Below the pieces are notes generated by a model, which was not told the DNA's origin, ran no database searches, and saw only the letters and a program-made list of their open reading frames with translations. Below, piece after piece: positions 1-11,257 of a stretch of 64,000 nt of DNA. The stretch is from Orobanche coerulescens (lineage: Eukaryota; Streptophyta; Magnoliopsida; Lamiales; Orobanchaceae), in NCBI GenBank assembly GCA_033398695.1, contig CM065802.1, forward strand, positions 143,082,096 to 143,146,095, read 5' to 3'. The position numbers and the translations under genes were made by a program. The stretch's first letter is position 1. Every line of letters begins with the position of its first letter.

Positions 1-1652
1 ATGACGCTTCTCTATTTCAGCCTTGAATTCTTTGAACTTATCAAAAGATTCAGACTTACGTCGTATCAAATAGATGTATCCATATCTCAAATAATCATCT
101 ATAAACGTGATGAAGTATTCGAAACCACCCTTAGCCTGGATGTTCATTGGACCACATACATCGGTGTGTACTAATCCCAATACATTTTGTGCAGATTTCC
201 TTTACTTTGGAAATCACTTTTAGTCATTTTACCTTCTAGACAGGATTCGCATGTTGGAAACGACTCAACTTGGAGCGAATCCAATGGGATTTCGCTCACC
301 AATCTTTGAATCCTTCTAAGGTTAATATGACTCAATCGTAAATTCCACAAATATGTTTGATTTATGCTCGAAGGTTCTTTTCTTTTATTAGGATTAGTCA
401 AAGAATTAAGCAATTTATAATTATGCAAGGGAGCTGGTGCAGCATTAATGATATAAAGTTCTTCATTATAAGTACTCCCGCAAACATATTCACCATTTCT
501 TTTAATAATTGCATTATCTTTAAAAGAAACTGAATATCCATCACGACGCAATTTAGAAACTGAAATTAAATTCATTCTAAAATTGGGTACCAATAATACA
601 TTATTTAGAACTAAAATCCTATCATCAACTTTTAATTGCACCACTCCCACTGCAACAGCCTTCAGCCTGGAATAGTCGCCCCAGCTTATTGTAATCTCAT
701 CTGCACTAAGTACCTTGGTTACTTGGAATGCCTGCGAGTCATAAAAAACATGATCAGTGGAGCCCGAATCCACTATCCACGAAGTGATAGAACAGGCAGC
801 TAAAGATGTTTTGGCTACTAGTGCATGAGACGTACCTTTCTTAGAGCAGTCACTCTTGAAATGCCCTTTCAGACCGCAATTGAAGCACTTGCCCTTAGGC
901 TTTTTGTTCGCCTCGGACTGAGGAGCCTTTGACTAAGGAGCCTTGCCCTTAGCTTTGAAGGTTGCCACTTGCTTCTGGCCAACCTGCTTTTTCTTCTTTC
1001 CCTATTTGGGTTTTGAAGAAATAGCACCAGTTGCCGCAAGAATTTGATGATAACCTTGTTTGAAGAGACCTTCGGCAGACTGAAGCTCTGTCAGAAGTTC
1101 CACCAATGTGTAAGTCCTACGATTCATATTGTAGTTGAGGCGGAACTGCTCAAAGCTTCTTGATAAACTGCCCAAGATAATATCGACCTGTGACTCGGCA
1201 TCGATAGTGGCCCCCAGTATACTCAGTTCATTCAAATGAGACATCATTTTAAGAACGTGACCCCTTACTGGGGTCCCTTCAGACATTTGGATTGTCATCA
1301 AAACTCTCATTGCATTTTACCTAGCCGCCCTGTTCTGATGACCAGACATCTCAGTAAGATTTTTCATCATTTCCGCCGCCGAGCCCATCGTCTCATGCTG
1401 ATGTTGCAATACATTTGTCAGTGAAGCCAAAATGTAACAGCGAGCCATCTCATCAGACTTTTTCCATTTCGGGAATTCAGCCAACTCTTCAGGAGTGGCA
1501 TCCGTTTCTGGTTCCAAAGGGCTCTCCTCAGTTGAAACAAATTTATGCCCCTCGACGGTCAAGACAATATCAAGATTTCTTTTCCAGTCGGCAAAGTTAG
1601 TGCCATCAAGTTTGTTTTCTTTGAGAATAACAGCTAGTGGATTGAAAGACAT
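1..1652 (-). pseudogene. Ty1-copia gag-pol (5' part), decayed and cut by the window edge
   Basis: Read on the minus strand from 1652 down, one frame gives a UBN2-type Gag (1652-about 1000), a CCHC zinc knuckle (CFNCGLKGHFKSDC, about 840-890), the protease active site (WIVDSGSTDH, about 755-785), a GAG-pre-integrase domain (HINLRRIQ, CESCLEGK) and the start of the integrase core (VHTDVCGPMN, about 145-175). Three in-frame stops break it: TAA at 1317-1319, TAG at 1002-1004 and TAG near 935. Each is where a CAA or CAG codon fits the reading. A single-base frameshift lies near 185-195. The rest of integrase, RT and RNase H would be left of the window. Family assignment is secure; the element is inactive as read. 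Confidence 0.9.
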
Positions 1653-2961
1653 CTGAGAATAAAATTAAAAATACCATCCATCACATAATTCGACGCAAAA
1701 TATATTGAAAAACCTTAAAACATAATATATATATATATATATGCAATCAACCAACACCTTGAAAAACCGCACATGCAAGCCACGATAGTGTAGACGTTTA
1801 CACGTATGTTTTCAAGTAGATTTTAACGTCTTTAATTTTACTATCTAGCCAAGATGCGTTTTGACAAGTAAAATTAATAGTGGGTTCCTCTTGGCCATGT
1901 ATTTAATTAACATAGACTCCGATGGGGAGCTTATTAATCAATACACCTAAGTGAACACCATAATTTAACAAACCTTATAATATCATTTAATTATAATAGT
2001 CCTACAGGTGGAGAGGTCCTATCATAAAAAATAATATTCACCTTTTTGTTATCAAATTTGAAGTTTAAAAACTAGTGAGCCAATAATTAGCACATCCGAT
2101 GTGGAGGAAGACTCTAATGTCAACGCGCATAAACCAATTATGGAGGCCAATTTGATTTTGAAAAATCAATTTAAAATCACTTAGTTATTTTGAAAAATAA
2201 GGTTTTTAATTTTCTCGTCCTAACATGCAAGGAAACATATCACGCATACATCCATACATGCCATACATCAAAACAATAAAAACTAACAAAATAAATAAAA
2301 AATTGGATAATTAAATCCTATTATCATGGCTTTTATTCCTCGTTTTGAATAACGAGAAAATCTTCAGCTCGTTTGCCCTCACTGCTTCAAGCATCTCGCG
2401 GAAAAATGAATCGAACGACCCGAATCCGGACAACTTGACTCATTGCATCGCCCGACCACCCGCCTTGCCCGACCCGCCGCTGAATCGCCGACCCATCGCT
2501 GATCGCCCGACCACGCCCGATTGCCCAACCACTGTCGGCCGAGCGCAGCAGCCCCGGTCGAGATATTCTGGCCGAGTCCCGACGGCAACTCTTTGGTCTC
2601 GGTCGGTTCGTCCGACGGACTCCTCTTGTACTGGACTTCTTTCTCTTTCGTACTTTGTGTATTCCAATTCGATTACAATTTTATTCGAAATAAAATACAT
2701 CGAATTTACAGCAAATTACAAGAAAAATAAATCCTATTCTACCCGTGAATTTTCTCATGGGAAAAACTTATACATGCCACAAAAACCGAGCCAAATTACC
2801 AAAAACGCGTAAATAAAAAAACATCACATAGCCATGATAATTGGATCATATTCTCCTGCAAGACAAATTCTAGCAAAATATTCCAAAATCATACTATATG
2901 ATTATTTAATTGCTAGCATATTAATCACCAAATTAATTAAATTAAACAAAACCTAAAGACC
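1653..2961 (-). other. Untranslated leader of the left copia element
   Basis: This stretch lies between the Gag start and the primer binding site and has no credible gene. It is AT-rich with a GC-richer patch (2400-2640). Open frames there have no recognisable domain and sit where a copia 5' leader is expected. A short TA run is at 1726-1741. Confidence 0.6.
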
Positions 2962-2974
2962 GGCTCCGATACCA
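2962..2974 (-). promoter_or_regulatory. Primer binding site (initiator tRNA-Met type)
   Basis: On the minus strand the sequence is TGGTATCGGAGCC, one base from the TGGTATCAGAGC usual in plant Ty1-copia elements. It lies two bases from the LTR edge, which fixes the element's orientation as leftward. Confidence 0.85.
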
Positions 2975-2976
2975 AT

Positions 2977-4183
2977 TGTTGGAATATAAAACGCAGCAGA
3001 AGCTAGTTGGTGAAAATATTTTATAAACGGTTTTATAAACTAACCAACATAAAAACCGAATCTATTTAGGCTTGTCAATTAATTAACTAAACAAATTAAT
3101 AAATAATTAAATACATATATTTACGCATGGGAGTCGGTAATTTATACCTTTGAATCGAAGTGGTAGAAGATCCCTTTTGATTGATTTATCTACTCTTCGT
3201 ACTCCTCTCCGATCTTCTTGTATTTCTACCTCAAGATCTTCTAGAGTATATCCCGCCTATCTCCGGATGTCGTGTGGGCAACAATCTACCGGACTAAACT
3301 TGGACTGCAATGGGGTCGGCCGAATTTTCTTCTCAAGAAACTCATGATTTTTGTTCTCTCTATTTTTCTTGAATATTTTGGTATTTTTAGAAAAATATTG
3401 TGTTAACTAAATTGTGGAATCCAAGACACAAGTCAAGATCCACAATTAAACACATACACAAAAATCGATTTTTCTTGGACAATGAAGGTTTGAAAATCGG
3501 CCAACACTCATATCCTATTTATAGGTGCTTTGAGCTACTCTAGGGACCTTAAGGAGGATATGGTAAGGACTTCCAATAGATATCTTCTTTCCAATATTAG
3601 GACTCTTCCTAATATCCAGTGAACAACACATCATCAGCTAGAAGCTCAGAAAGTCAAAGCTGTTGTTCATATATTGTTCTATCCCTGAACAAACCCAGAT
3701 CAGCCCTGTGTGGACTGAGTAATCTTTGCTTCTCCCAAACTGTGTGTGAAGGATTTGCATCGAAGAAGACGAAGCTTCAGAACTGTGTGTGAAGAATCCA
3801 GTCAAAGCATTAGCTCAAACCAATCTGTGTGAACGATTGAAGCTAAGATCTTTATATCAATCTGTGTGAACGATATATTGATTGTGTGTTATTATAATTA
3901 CGTAGTTGTGTACGCAGTAATTATAATAAACTTTTACTCATGTGTGGAGGACCAGTGGACGTAGAGGGGTTTACCTCGAACCACTTTAAATACTGTGTTA
4001 TTTACCTTCAACTTTTACTGTTTCATTTAACTGTGATTATTTAAGTATACACTGCACATCAAGTTGTTGTATCCACAACAACTTACTATTTAAGACTTCC
4101 GCTACGCACTCAGATTTAAAATCAGTACAGCTTGTTGTTTAAAACACCTTCCAAGCTGTATCCAGTACACTTAGTGGCCAACA
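2977..4183 (-). repeat. 5' LTR of the left copia element (outer boundary uncertain)
   Basis: The inner edge is set by the adjacent primer site. The stretch starts TGTTGG and ends CCAACA on the plus strand, a matching terminal inverted repeat, giving about 1.2 kb. A minus-strand TATA-like CTATAAATAGGA lies near 3515-3528, which would place U3 at 3530-4183 and R-U5 at 2977-3500. The outer end may instead be at 4988, where CCCTAACA forms another plausible LTR terminus. TGTTGGCC occurs at both 4183 and about 3505 on the minus strand, so a nested insertion is also possible. The 3' LTR is outside the window. Confidence 0.6.
3741..3895 (-). repeat. Short tandem motif in the LTR U3 region
   Basis: Four copies of TGTGTGAA followed by GGAT, GAAT or CGAT begin near 3741, 3784, 3825 and 3863, about 38-43 bp apart. 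Repeats in U3 upstream of a TATA box often act as enhancers in plant copia elements (known for Tnt1-like families); that role here is inference. Confidence 0.45.
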
Positions 4184-5214
4184 AGTTGATATTGCACTTC
4201 CTACCAAAAATCCCAAATTACGAAATTGGGCTCATTTTCGAATTAATTATTTCCCGTGTTTAAGATATTCCATGTCCATTAATTAATTTAAACTACTGAT
4301 AACTTTTAATTAATTAATATATTATACATGAGTATACCACTCGACCTTTATTATTATATCGGAAAATTAATTCCACCTGTAGGGTTTAATATAATAATCC
4401 TTTCGAGTGTCTCAAGGGACATGATCAACCCGACTGGTCGGGACACGATTTTTAGCTATAATATTAATTATCGTATAAATAATAATGTTGCCCAAAATAT
4501 CGAGCGTATTGAGTCAATCATTGTGGCTCTCAACCATGATAAATCAAAGCAATAAATATTAAATATATATAATTAAATATTAATCACAAGAATTAAGAAA
4601 TAATAATTGTCCGAGATGTACGTTCTTCTTATAGTCAGTACAGAAGAATCTATCTCACCTCGATCATGTTCAACGTATAGCGAATACGCTAATATATGCT
4701 AATGGTCAAGATCAACCAATCTCAAGTATATACTACAACCTCTCACATAACGGTCTAATATTATATAGGTTGTGAACTAAATATTCTCATATAAGGAACC
4801 GATAATGTGATCTTCCGTGTGACACGACACACCACATTATCTACAATCTAAAGTAATTTAGACTACATTTGCATAACCATGACATGAATAAATATGCAAA
4901 ATATGGGATAAATGAATTAAATGTTCTCATAGATGGGAAATTAGGTGATACAAGCATAAAGTATGCTTTGATGTATACAACCCTAACAATTATTATGTTC
5001 GAAACAGTAAGTAAAGTACAAACAGAAAACACTATATCAAGACCATCACACATGATTTAAAATGAGCCAAATAAACATGACATAATTTACAATTTATATA
5101 CTTTCCTAAAGAACATATGGGAATTCATATTACATGTCGGTATTTCTAAATACCTTATGATATACATTCCTAAATCATTAGATACACATGCATTCCTCAA
5201 TCATTAAAATAGTA
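4184..5214. other. Gene-less AT-rich stretch, possibly outer U3 of the copia LTR
   Basis: No ORF with a recognisable domain is seen. On the minus strand, 4988 downward begins TGTTAGGG, a common copia LTR start, so 4184-4988 may be the outer part of the LTR. Otherwise it is unassigned AT-rich DNA. Confidence 0.4.
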
Positions 5215-5526
5215 CTCCCTCCGTCCATGATCTCTTGACCCAAACTGATAGGCACGATATTTAATGTATTGTGATGATGTCTTAAAGTGATTCTTTTGGA
5301 TCACATTTCTTAGAGTAGATTAGCTATTTTAATTGTTGGGTGATGTGTTAAAGTAATTCTTTTGGGTCCCATTTGTGGAACCATCATGTATTTTAGTAAT
5401 AATTTATGTAATTGAAGGGATAAAAATATATTTTATTGTGGGGTCTACTTTCTAAAATAGAAAGGTTCAACATATTGTGGACGTTCGAAAAAGACAATAG
5501 TGTCAACAGATCATGGACGGAGGGAG
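5215..5526. mobile_element. Stowaway-like (Tc1/mariner) MITE
   Basis: An 18-bp perfect terminal inverted repeat, CTCCCTCCGTCCATGATC, bounds a 312-bp AT-rich body without coding capacity. CTCCCTCCGTCC is the classic plant Stowaway/mariner terminus. TA precedes the left end; the right TA target copy is not preserved. Confidence 0.85.
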
Positions 5527-5874
5527 CCAACAGTTATAAATTTAACCTGACGTGAAGCACTTCAGTATACTGATTAAATTGTACTTTCGTATTACCAGAT
5601 GGTAATTTTACTTACCCAAGTAAATCGTTATACGGTTATGATTTCTACATTATGGTTATTATAAATAGCATATAGTTGAGCATAATTACCATAATTACCG
5701 TAGCCTGACTAATCAAATATATATGATATTATTACTATCTAGTAATTTGATAAGGAGAACTACTAATTATTTATTACCATACGGTAATTTTAGATTTCCA
5801 TATATGTGCCATTCCGGAATTACAACATGGTAAGCTTAAATTATTTTCTGTAGACCAGATTAAAAACAGTAACA

Positions 5875-6790
5875 AAATACATATAAACTCCGACGAACAA
5901 AAATAGGGCTCTGTTAACAATAAACAAGCATTATATTACAGAAATAACCGAGTTTTTAGGCGATAAGTCGTCTTCAAGAGCAGGAAAGGATAAACATATA
6001 AACTCCAGCGAACAAAATAGGGATGAGAACTAATCCTACATGTAGGGATGACAATTCGTGCGTGTCGGTCGTTATCGGGTCGACACGATAAGGCCAAATA
6101 CGAACACGACCCGTTAAGTATATGCCCGACATTAACATGAATACGACACGAAAGGTTGAAACACGGACACAACACGAACACGACACGAACACGATATGAC
6201 ACGATATTTTTCGTGTTGACACGACACGATAACGACACGATACGAGACGAATCGATAAATTCAAATAAAAAAATTAGAAAATAAACTAAAAATATTTAAA
6301 ATGATAATAAAATTAATGCTAAAAATATATAAATATTATCGGGTTACACGAACACGACACGACACGACACGAACACGAAAGTTATCGTGTTACACGAACA
6401 CGACACGAACCCGACACGAACTCGACACGAAATTAGCGTGTTCTTATCGTGTCGACACGATAAGAACACGAACACGATAAGGCCAAACACTAACCCATTA
6501 ATTTCGTGCGTGTTCGTGTCGGGTTATCATGTCGTGTCGGAAATTGCCAGCCTTATTTACATGTCGATACGGTTGTGTAATGAACCTTCTCAATTCACAT
6601 GCGGACGAGAGAATACCCCAAATCTGAAATTATCATATCGTCATCTGAAATCATTATCTTCAAAATAGTAAATAAATACAAACAGAAAACATATAAACTT
6701 CGGCGACCAAAAATAGGGCTCATGAACACTCTTACATGCCGATACGATTGCGCTAGTAATCTTTTTCAGTCACGTTGAAATAGAAAGTTA
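5875..6790. repeat. Diverged direct repeats around the hAT-like insertion
   Basis: A segment starting ATATAAACTCC and containing GAACAAAAATAGGG occurs near 5880, 5995 and 6690. The last two also share the following TACATGYCGATACG and about 60 further bases once the hAT-like element at 6043-6555 is removed. This is an old local duplication with no coding potential seen. Confidence 0.5.
6043..6555. mobile_element. hAT-like MITE rich in CACGACACGAACACG repeats
   Basis: The ends TAGGGATGACAATT and AATTGCCAGCCTTA are inverted near-matches. They are flanked by an 8-bp near-duplication, CCTACATG left and TTTACATG right, the length expected for hAT. The outer parts are made of short GACACGAACACG-type units in opposite orientation around an AT-rich centre, so single strands could fold back. 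ORFs in it are repeat translations. Confidence 0.75.
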
Positions 6791-7571
6791 CCCAAAAAGG
6801 CGGACAAATTTCTTCACCGTCTGCCTCGCACCGCCTAACTCCAAGGATTTCAAATTTATGTTCTCAGTGACATCGAGAAAAGTAAATGGAGGGGAAAAGA
6901 CGTCTGAGGTTAACACTGCTTTTTCCAGAAACATCCTACCCGAGTCGTCAGTTGATGGGATTGAGTGCACAATCAGGCCAAATATTATTTAGGGAACATT
7001 TCGGTAGGTTGCAACAGATTTGGGTTATGGGGCAAAAACTTAAAGTAATTAGATTTTGAGTCACTTTGTTTTATCTTTGTAGTTTCAAAACCCAAAATTT
7101 ATACTGTTACTTTACTGGATATTCTCAAGAAATATATCTGACATCGAACGTTGGATTGTCTAGTCGGGACCTATCCTTGTGCTGTTCCAAGTACTCTCTA
7201 TAATTTCTAGCTCGAATTCTTTAGAGTTTATTCAGGTTTAGCTCCAACTGAACATTGTTTATTAGTTTTAGATATTATAACAGCTAATATTAGGATACTA
7301 TTTCCTTATAAAGATAAATGATCTTTTTAATAACCCATTGAAATTGAATCTATAGTAATAACTTGTATAATAATAATAATAATCTAATAATAATAGCAGT
7401 GAATTAATTTCTTAATCATCAAAATTTAATTTTAGTCAATAGAAAGTAGTTTCAATTACTAACAATCAATTGAATCAGTAAGTATCAATCTGAAATTTTT
7501 CAGTAGAAATAAAGTAGATAAAATAGCAATCTAGTAGTATGTTTGGGGGATAGGCATTGAAATCACTCTGG

Positions 7572-7609
<38 letters not shown>

Positions 7610-8787
7610 GCGTTACGGATTATAAGCACACATTGATTCTCTCTCCTATGTGGCATTCTCTTAATTTTGGATTCTTATTTATCTAAATATTTGAATCACA
7701 TATTGATTTAAAATAGTACTTAATCGATGGATAACTTAAATAAATAGAATTAAATATCTTGACCACATCGATTTAAAATAGAACTCCACCAATGAAGAAC
7801 TTAAATAAATACTTATGATTCAATGTGTATTTTTCAACCCCATAGTTATTTCACACAAGCTTAAAAATTTTATTTTTATTGTGTTTAATTTGGCCAATTA
7901 TTAAGTTGAACAAATATATAGTTTAATTTATTAGTGAAAATTTAATTTGCTCAATTATTAGAACAACTTATATTTAATTATTTAGATTTTATATACTTTA
8001 AAAAATTTGGGTAATTAGTGCATATAACTATATAGATTTGCGAGGAGAATATGTACTAAAATTATCTTATAATCGAGTTTGAGACGGGTATAAATACATA
8101 ATACCTAAATAGGTTTCAGATGGTTGGATCCTAGCTATATTATTTCGGGTATCACTATATGTATTTGGGATGAAAACGCGTAGTAAATTCATCTTTAAGT
8201 CAGATTTCGAACGGGTACAGTTATATAAATTATAAACTGGTTCGAGTAGTTGAATCCTTGCCTCATATTTTCGGTTTTTCGTTATGCTCTGCCACGGTGA
8301 GGAACTCCAAGTGGCTGAACCTAAGAAAATGTATCACTGGCGAGTTTTTTGCATTAATAAAATACTGGCACGCATCTAGAGCAACTTTTTCTCATACGTG
8401 GCATTTTTTATTTTGTTGATTCTTATTTATTTAAATCTTCTATTCCACCTCTATTTTTCATGACACTCTACTGATCGAATAACTAAATAAATATCTAAAA
8501 ATAAATGTATTTACTATCGATAATTATTTACATCACCACTTTAGTTTGGTCATCTATTGAGTTGGTCAAATAAATTATTTTATTCTTATTAGAAATTTTA
8601 ATTTAGCAAATTATTAAGTAAACCTCAATGGTTCAAATATATACGTATTAAATTTTTTAATATCAAATTTATATATGCATAAATATTATTCTAATATTTA
8701 TTATTATTTTTTTAATAAGCCGATTTTCTTCACTTTCAAATATATATGTAAATTATTACTAGCAACACGATTTCAAAGTACCATGTT
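6791..8787. other. Gene-less AT-rich stretch
   Basis: No supported gene. A minus-strand frame at 6788-6970 (about 60 codons) resembles no family I recognise. The rest is low-complexity AT-rich DNA with a TA microsatellite. Confidence 0.5.
7575..7606. repeat. (TA)n microsatellite
   Basis: About sixteen uninterrupted TA units. Confidence 0.95.
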
Positions 8788-9282
8788 CACTACCAAAATC
8801 GGGGGTTTAGCCGACGACTCTAAGTCGTCGGCTAAAGGTCAAAGTCGTCGGCTAAACCCCCAGTCGTCGGCTAAAAAACCGTCGGTCGATATTCGTCGGC
8901 CAAGGTTTAGCCAACGACTTTTTTGGTAGTCGTCGGCTAAACTTTGAGGTTTAGCCGACGAATTTACAAATGTCGTCGGCTAAACCCCTTCCGAAAGGGG
9001 TTTAGCCGAAAGGGGTTTAGCCGACGACCCAGATCAAGTCGTCGGCTAAAACATTTTTTTTTCGTCGGCTAAACATTTTCTAGGTCGTCGGCTAAACCTC
9101 TTTACTATAGCCGACGAATATGTTGTACTTTAGCCGACGATCTAGATCAAGTCGTCGGCTAAAACTGTTTAGCCGACGATATCCCGAGTCGTCGGCTAAA
9201 GTGCAAAGTTTAGCCGACGACACTTTAAAGTCGTCGGTCGTTTTTTTTCGGGTCGTCGGCTAAAGTCCTTTTTTTGGTAGTG
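8788..9282. mobile_element. Short CACTA element filled with an inverted TCGTCGGCTAAA motif
   Basis: The ends read CACTACCAAAA and TTTTGGTAGTG, the CACTA (En/Spm) terminus. The 495-bp body contains by eye 11 exact copies of TCGTCGGCTAAA and 6 of its complement TTTAGCCGACGA, plus degenerate ones. In CACTA elements subterminal repeats are transposase (TNPA-type) binding sites; here they fill the whole element. There is no coding capacity. The 3-bp target duplication is not clear (GTT left, ACT right). Confidence 0.8.
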
Positions 9283-9699
9283 ACTCTCTCTCCTACATGA
9301 TTTTTTTTATTTTTTATTTTTTATTTTTATTTATCTAAAATCTTGAATCCCACATCAAAGTATATGTATATAAATTGTAAATGATTTTTTAAGTTGTATA
9401 ATTCCAAACTTATACTAGAAATATAATTTTTAATTTTTTATCATTTATAATATTATTCTTAATCTTTACTTTACAATGTTGAGTTTTTATTGAGATGTAC
9501 TAACCAATTACTATAACAATTTATATTTAGTTATTTAAATTATATAAATTAGAATATATAAAATAATTAGCATATATTATATAAAATTCTGGGATATAAA
9601 TGGTTAATACAGTTAGACCCTGTTCTTTTGGAGTTATTTTTCGATTTTGATTCATTCATTTCGATTCGATTGAAATTTCCATTCATTTAGTTCGATTCG

Positions 9700-9738
<39 letters not shown>

Positions 9739-10261
9739 TGTGACATTTGATACATTTGGGGCATTCAGGACATTTGGGGCACATTTATTATTATTATTAT
9801 TATTTTTCTTATTATGATTGTAATTAATTATATTACTGTTTTTTTATTATTTTTACTATTATTTATCATATTTATTATTTTTAATTGTTATTATAATATT
9901 ATTATTATTTTATTATTATTATACTCTTAATATATATTTCAGTTGAGTTCAACTCTGTTCAGTTTTCGGTTCAATTCAATTGATTCGGTCAAAGAAAACA
10001 GACAAAGCCTTATAATTTTCCATTGGTTTTTTTGGTTCTTGTAAACGGTGATAATTGATCATCTGTTTCACCATCGGAAATCATACTTTAAACAGAAAAT
10101 ACACTTCTCTACTCTCTCTGTTTCGTGGGTTCTATGAACAGCAGAACGTTTCACCGACCAAACCAAGGAAGAAGTCCATGTGAAATGAAAAAACCCGAAC
10201 CCCACAGTTCAAATGCCCAATAATTCTGGTATTTTCACCTTCCGGCTTCCTTAAAAGAGAT
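9283..10261. other. AT-rich DNA and upstream region of the DUF604 gene
   Basis: No gene is seen. It holds ATT/TTA microsatellites (main one 9700-9739; others near 9787-9810 and 9890-9930) inside a segment bounded by CCTGTTCTTTTGG (near 9618) and a loosely inverted match near 9985, possibly a degenerate MITE. The promoter and 5' UTR of the downstream gene probably lie in 10000-10261. Confidence 0.45.
9700..9739. repeat. (TTA)n microsatellite
   Basis: About thirteen uninterrupted trinucleotide units. Confidence 0.95.
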
Positions 10262-11077
10262 ATGTGCACGACCCGAGAGAATTCGAGTGAGGACACATTG
10301 AAGGCCGTGAAAGTTATATCAAAGGAGAAAACCGTCGACATCCTTACGACGTCCTTAAGGTCTTCTATTGCCATCGTCCTAACCTTATCGATTTCCTTCG
10401 TTTTCTACTCAACTCTCCACACCACCACCCGGCCCGCTTTCTTCGGATGGCCCGAGCTTCCTGACCCAGCCTTGTACATGGAGATGGAGCAACTCAACTC
10501 CGACCAATACCCCACAAACATTTCCCACATAGCCTTCGGCATCGGAGGGTCGACCCAGACTTGGGAAAGACGGGGCGAGTACTTCGATCTCTGGTGGAAA
10601 CCCAACATGACTCGCGGGTTTGTCTTTCTCGAGAAGAACCCGAACCCGAGAACCCGGTTTAAAATCCAACACCGCGTTTCCTCCGATTGGAGGAGGTTCA
10701 AGCGCTCTGCCGGGTCGGAGTCGGCGGTTAGGATAGCCCGGGTTGTGGTGGATCTGTTCCGGGTCGGGTTGCCGAACGTGCGGTGGTTTGTTATGGGAGA
10801 CGACGATACAGTGTTTTTCCCGGATAACTTGGTGGCGGTGCTGGCGAAGTACGACCATCGGAAAATGGTTTACGTCGGCGGGAACTCGGAGAGCGTGGAG
10901 CAGGACGTGTTGCATGCGTACGATATGGCGTTTGGTGGCGGTGGATTCGCGATCAGTTATCCATTAGCCGCGCAGCTGCTCGCCAAGATGGACGGCTGTC
11001 TGAATAGGTACCACTATTTCTACGGTTCAGATCAGAGAGTGTGGGCTTGTGTAGGGGAACTCGGTGTGGGGCTAACT
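10262..11077 (+). pseudogene. DUF604 family glycosyltransferase, exon 1 (truncated at its 3' end)
   Basis: The frame encodes 272 residues of a plant DUF604 protein, a Fringe-like putative beta-glycosyltransferase expected in the Golgi. It has a short cytosolic tail, one membrane anchor (about residues 34-52, IAIVLTLSISFVFYST) and a luminal catalytic part with WERRGEYFDLWW (about 100-111), the metal/nucleotide-sugar motif GDDDTVFFPDNL (about 179-190) and FYGSDQRVWACVGELG (about 252-267). The ATG at 10262 precedes the anchor as expected. After GVGLT the reading passes into a Mutator-type element and ends after 15 foreign residues, at 11125. The last few codons of exon 1 and its splice donor are missing. 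Exon 2 and exon 3 lie downstream; whether they are ever joined to this exon is unknown. Confidence 0.85.
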
Positions 11078-11257
11078 CTGAATTTTGGCCACCTAAGCAA
11101 AAATCTGCCAACTAAGCAGATTTAGTCTACAAAATTACAATTTCGGACCATCTTTGCCAATTTTTGAAAGTTGTGGACTAAAAATCACACGTGGAACAAA
11201 CGCGGGACTCAACGTCTCACTCCTACCATAATTTTGGACCAAACTTACTATTCTCCC
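11077..11257. mobile_element. Right terminal repeat of a Mutator-type fold-back element (remnant)
   Basis: This equals the right end of the complete elements at 24120-25446 and 41186-42503, including the terminus CTATTCTCCC followed by GCATTTGGCC. Only about 180 bp remains, joined directly to DUF604 exon 1. Confidence 0.85.

Noticed and set aside
2345..2812. 155-codon plus-strand ORF
   Set aside because: It lies in the copia leader on the opposite strand, is Pro/Arg-rich low complexity, and has no domain.
2962..2974. Possible tRNA gene fragment
   Set aside because: Only the 12-13 bases complementary to tRNA-Met are present, in the exact position of an LTR primer site; no tRNA genes were recognised in the window.
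5936..6668. Open frames of 93-100 codons on both strands
   Set aside because: They translate the CACGACACGAACACG units of the hAT-like MITE.
6788..6970. Minus-strand ORF of about 60 codons
   Set aside because: Reasonable composition, but no ATG-based start, no splice context and no recognisable family; left unassigned.
10405..10915. Long minus-strand frames opposite DUF604 exon 1
   Set aside because: Antisense shadows of a GC-rich coding exon; no family features, whereas the plus frame has clear DUF604 motifs.
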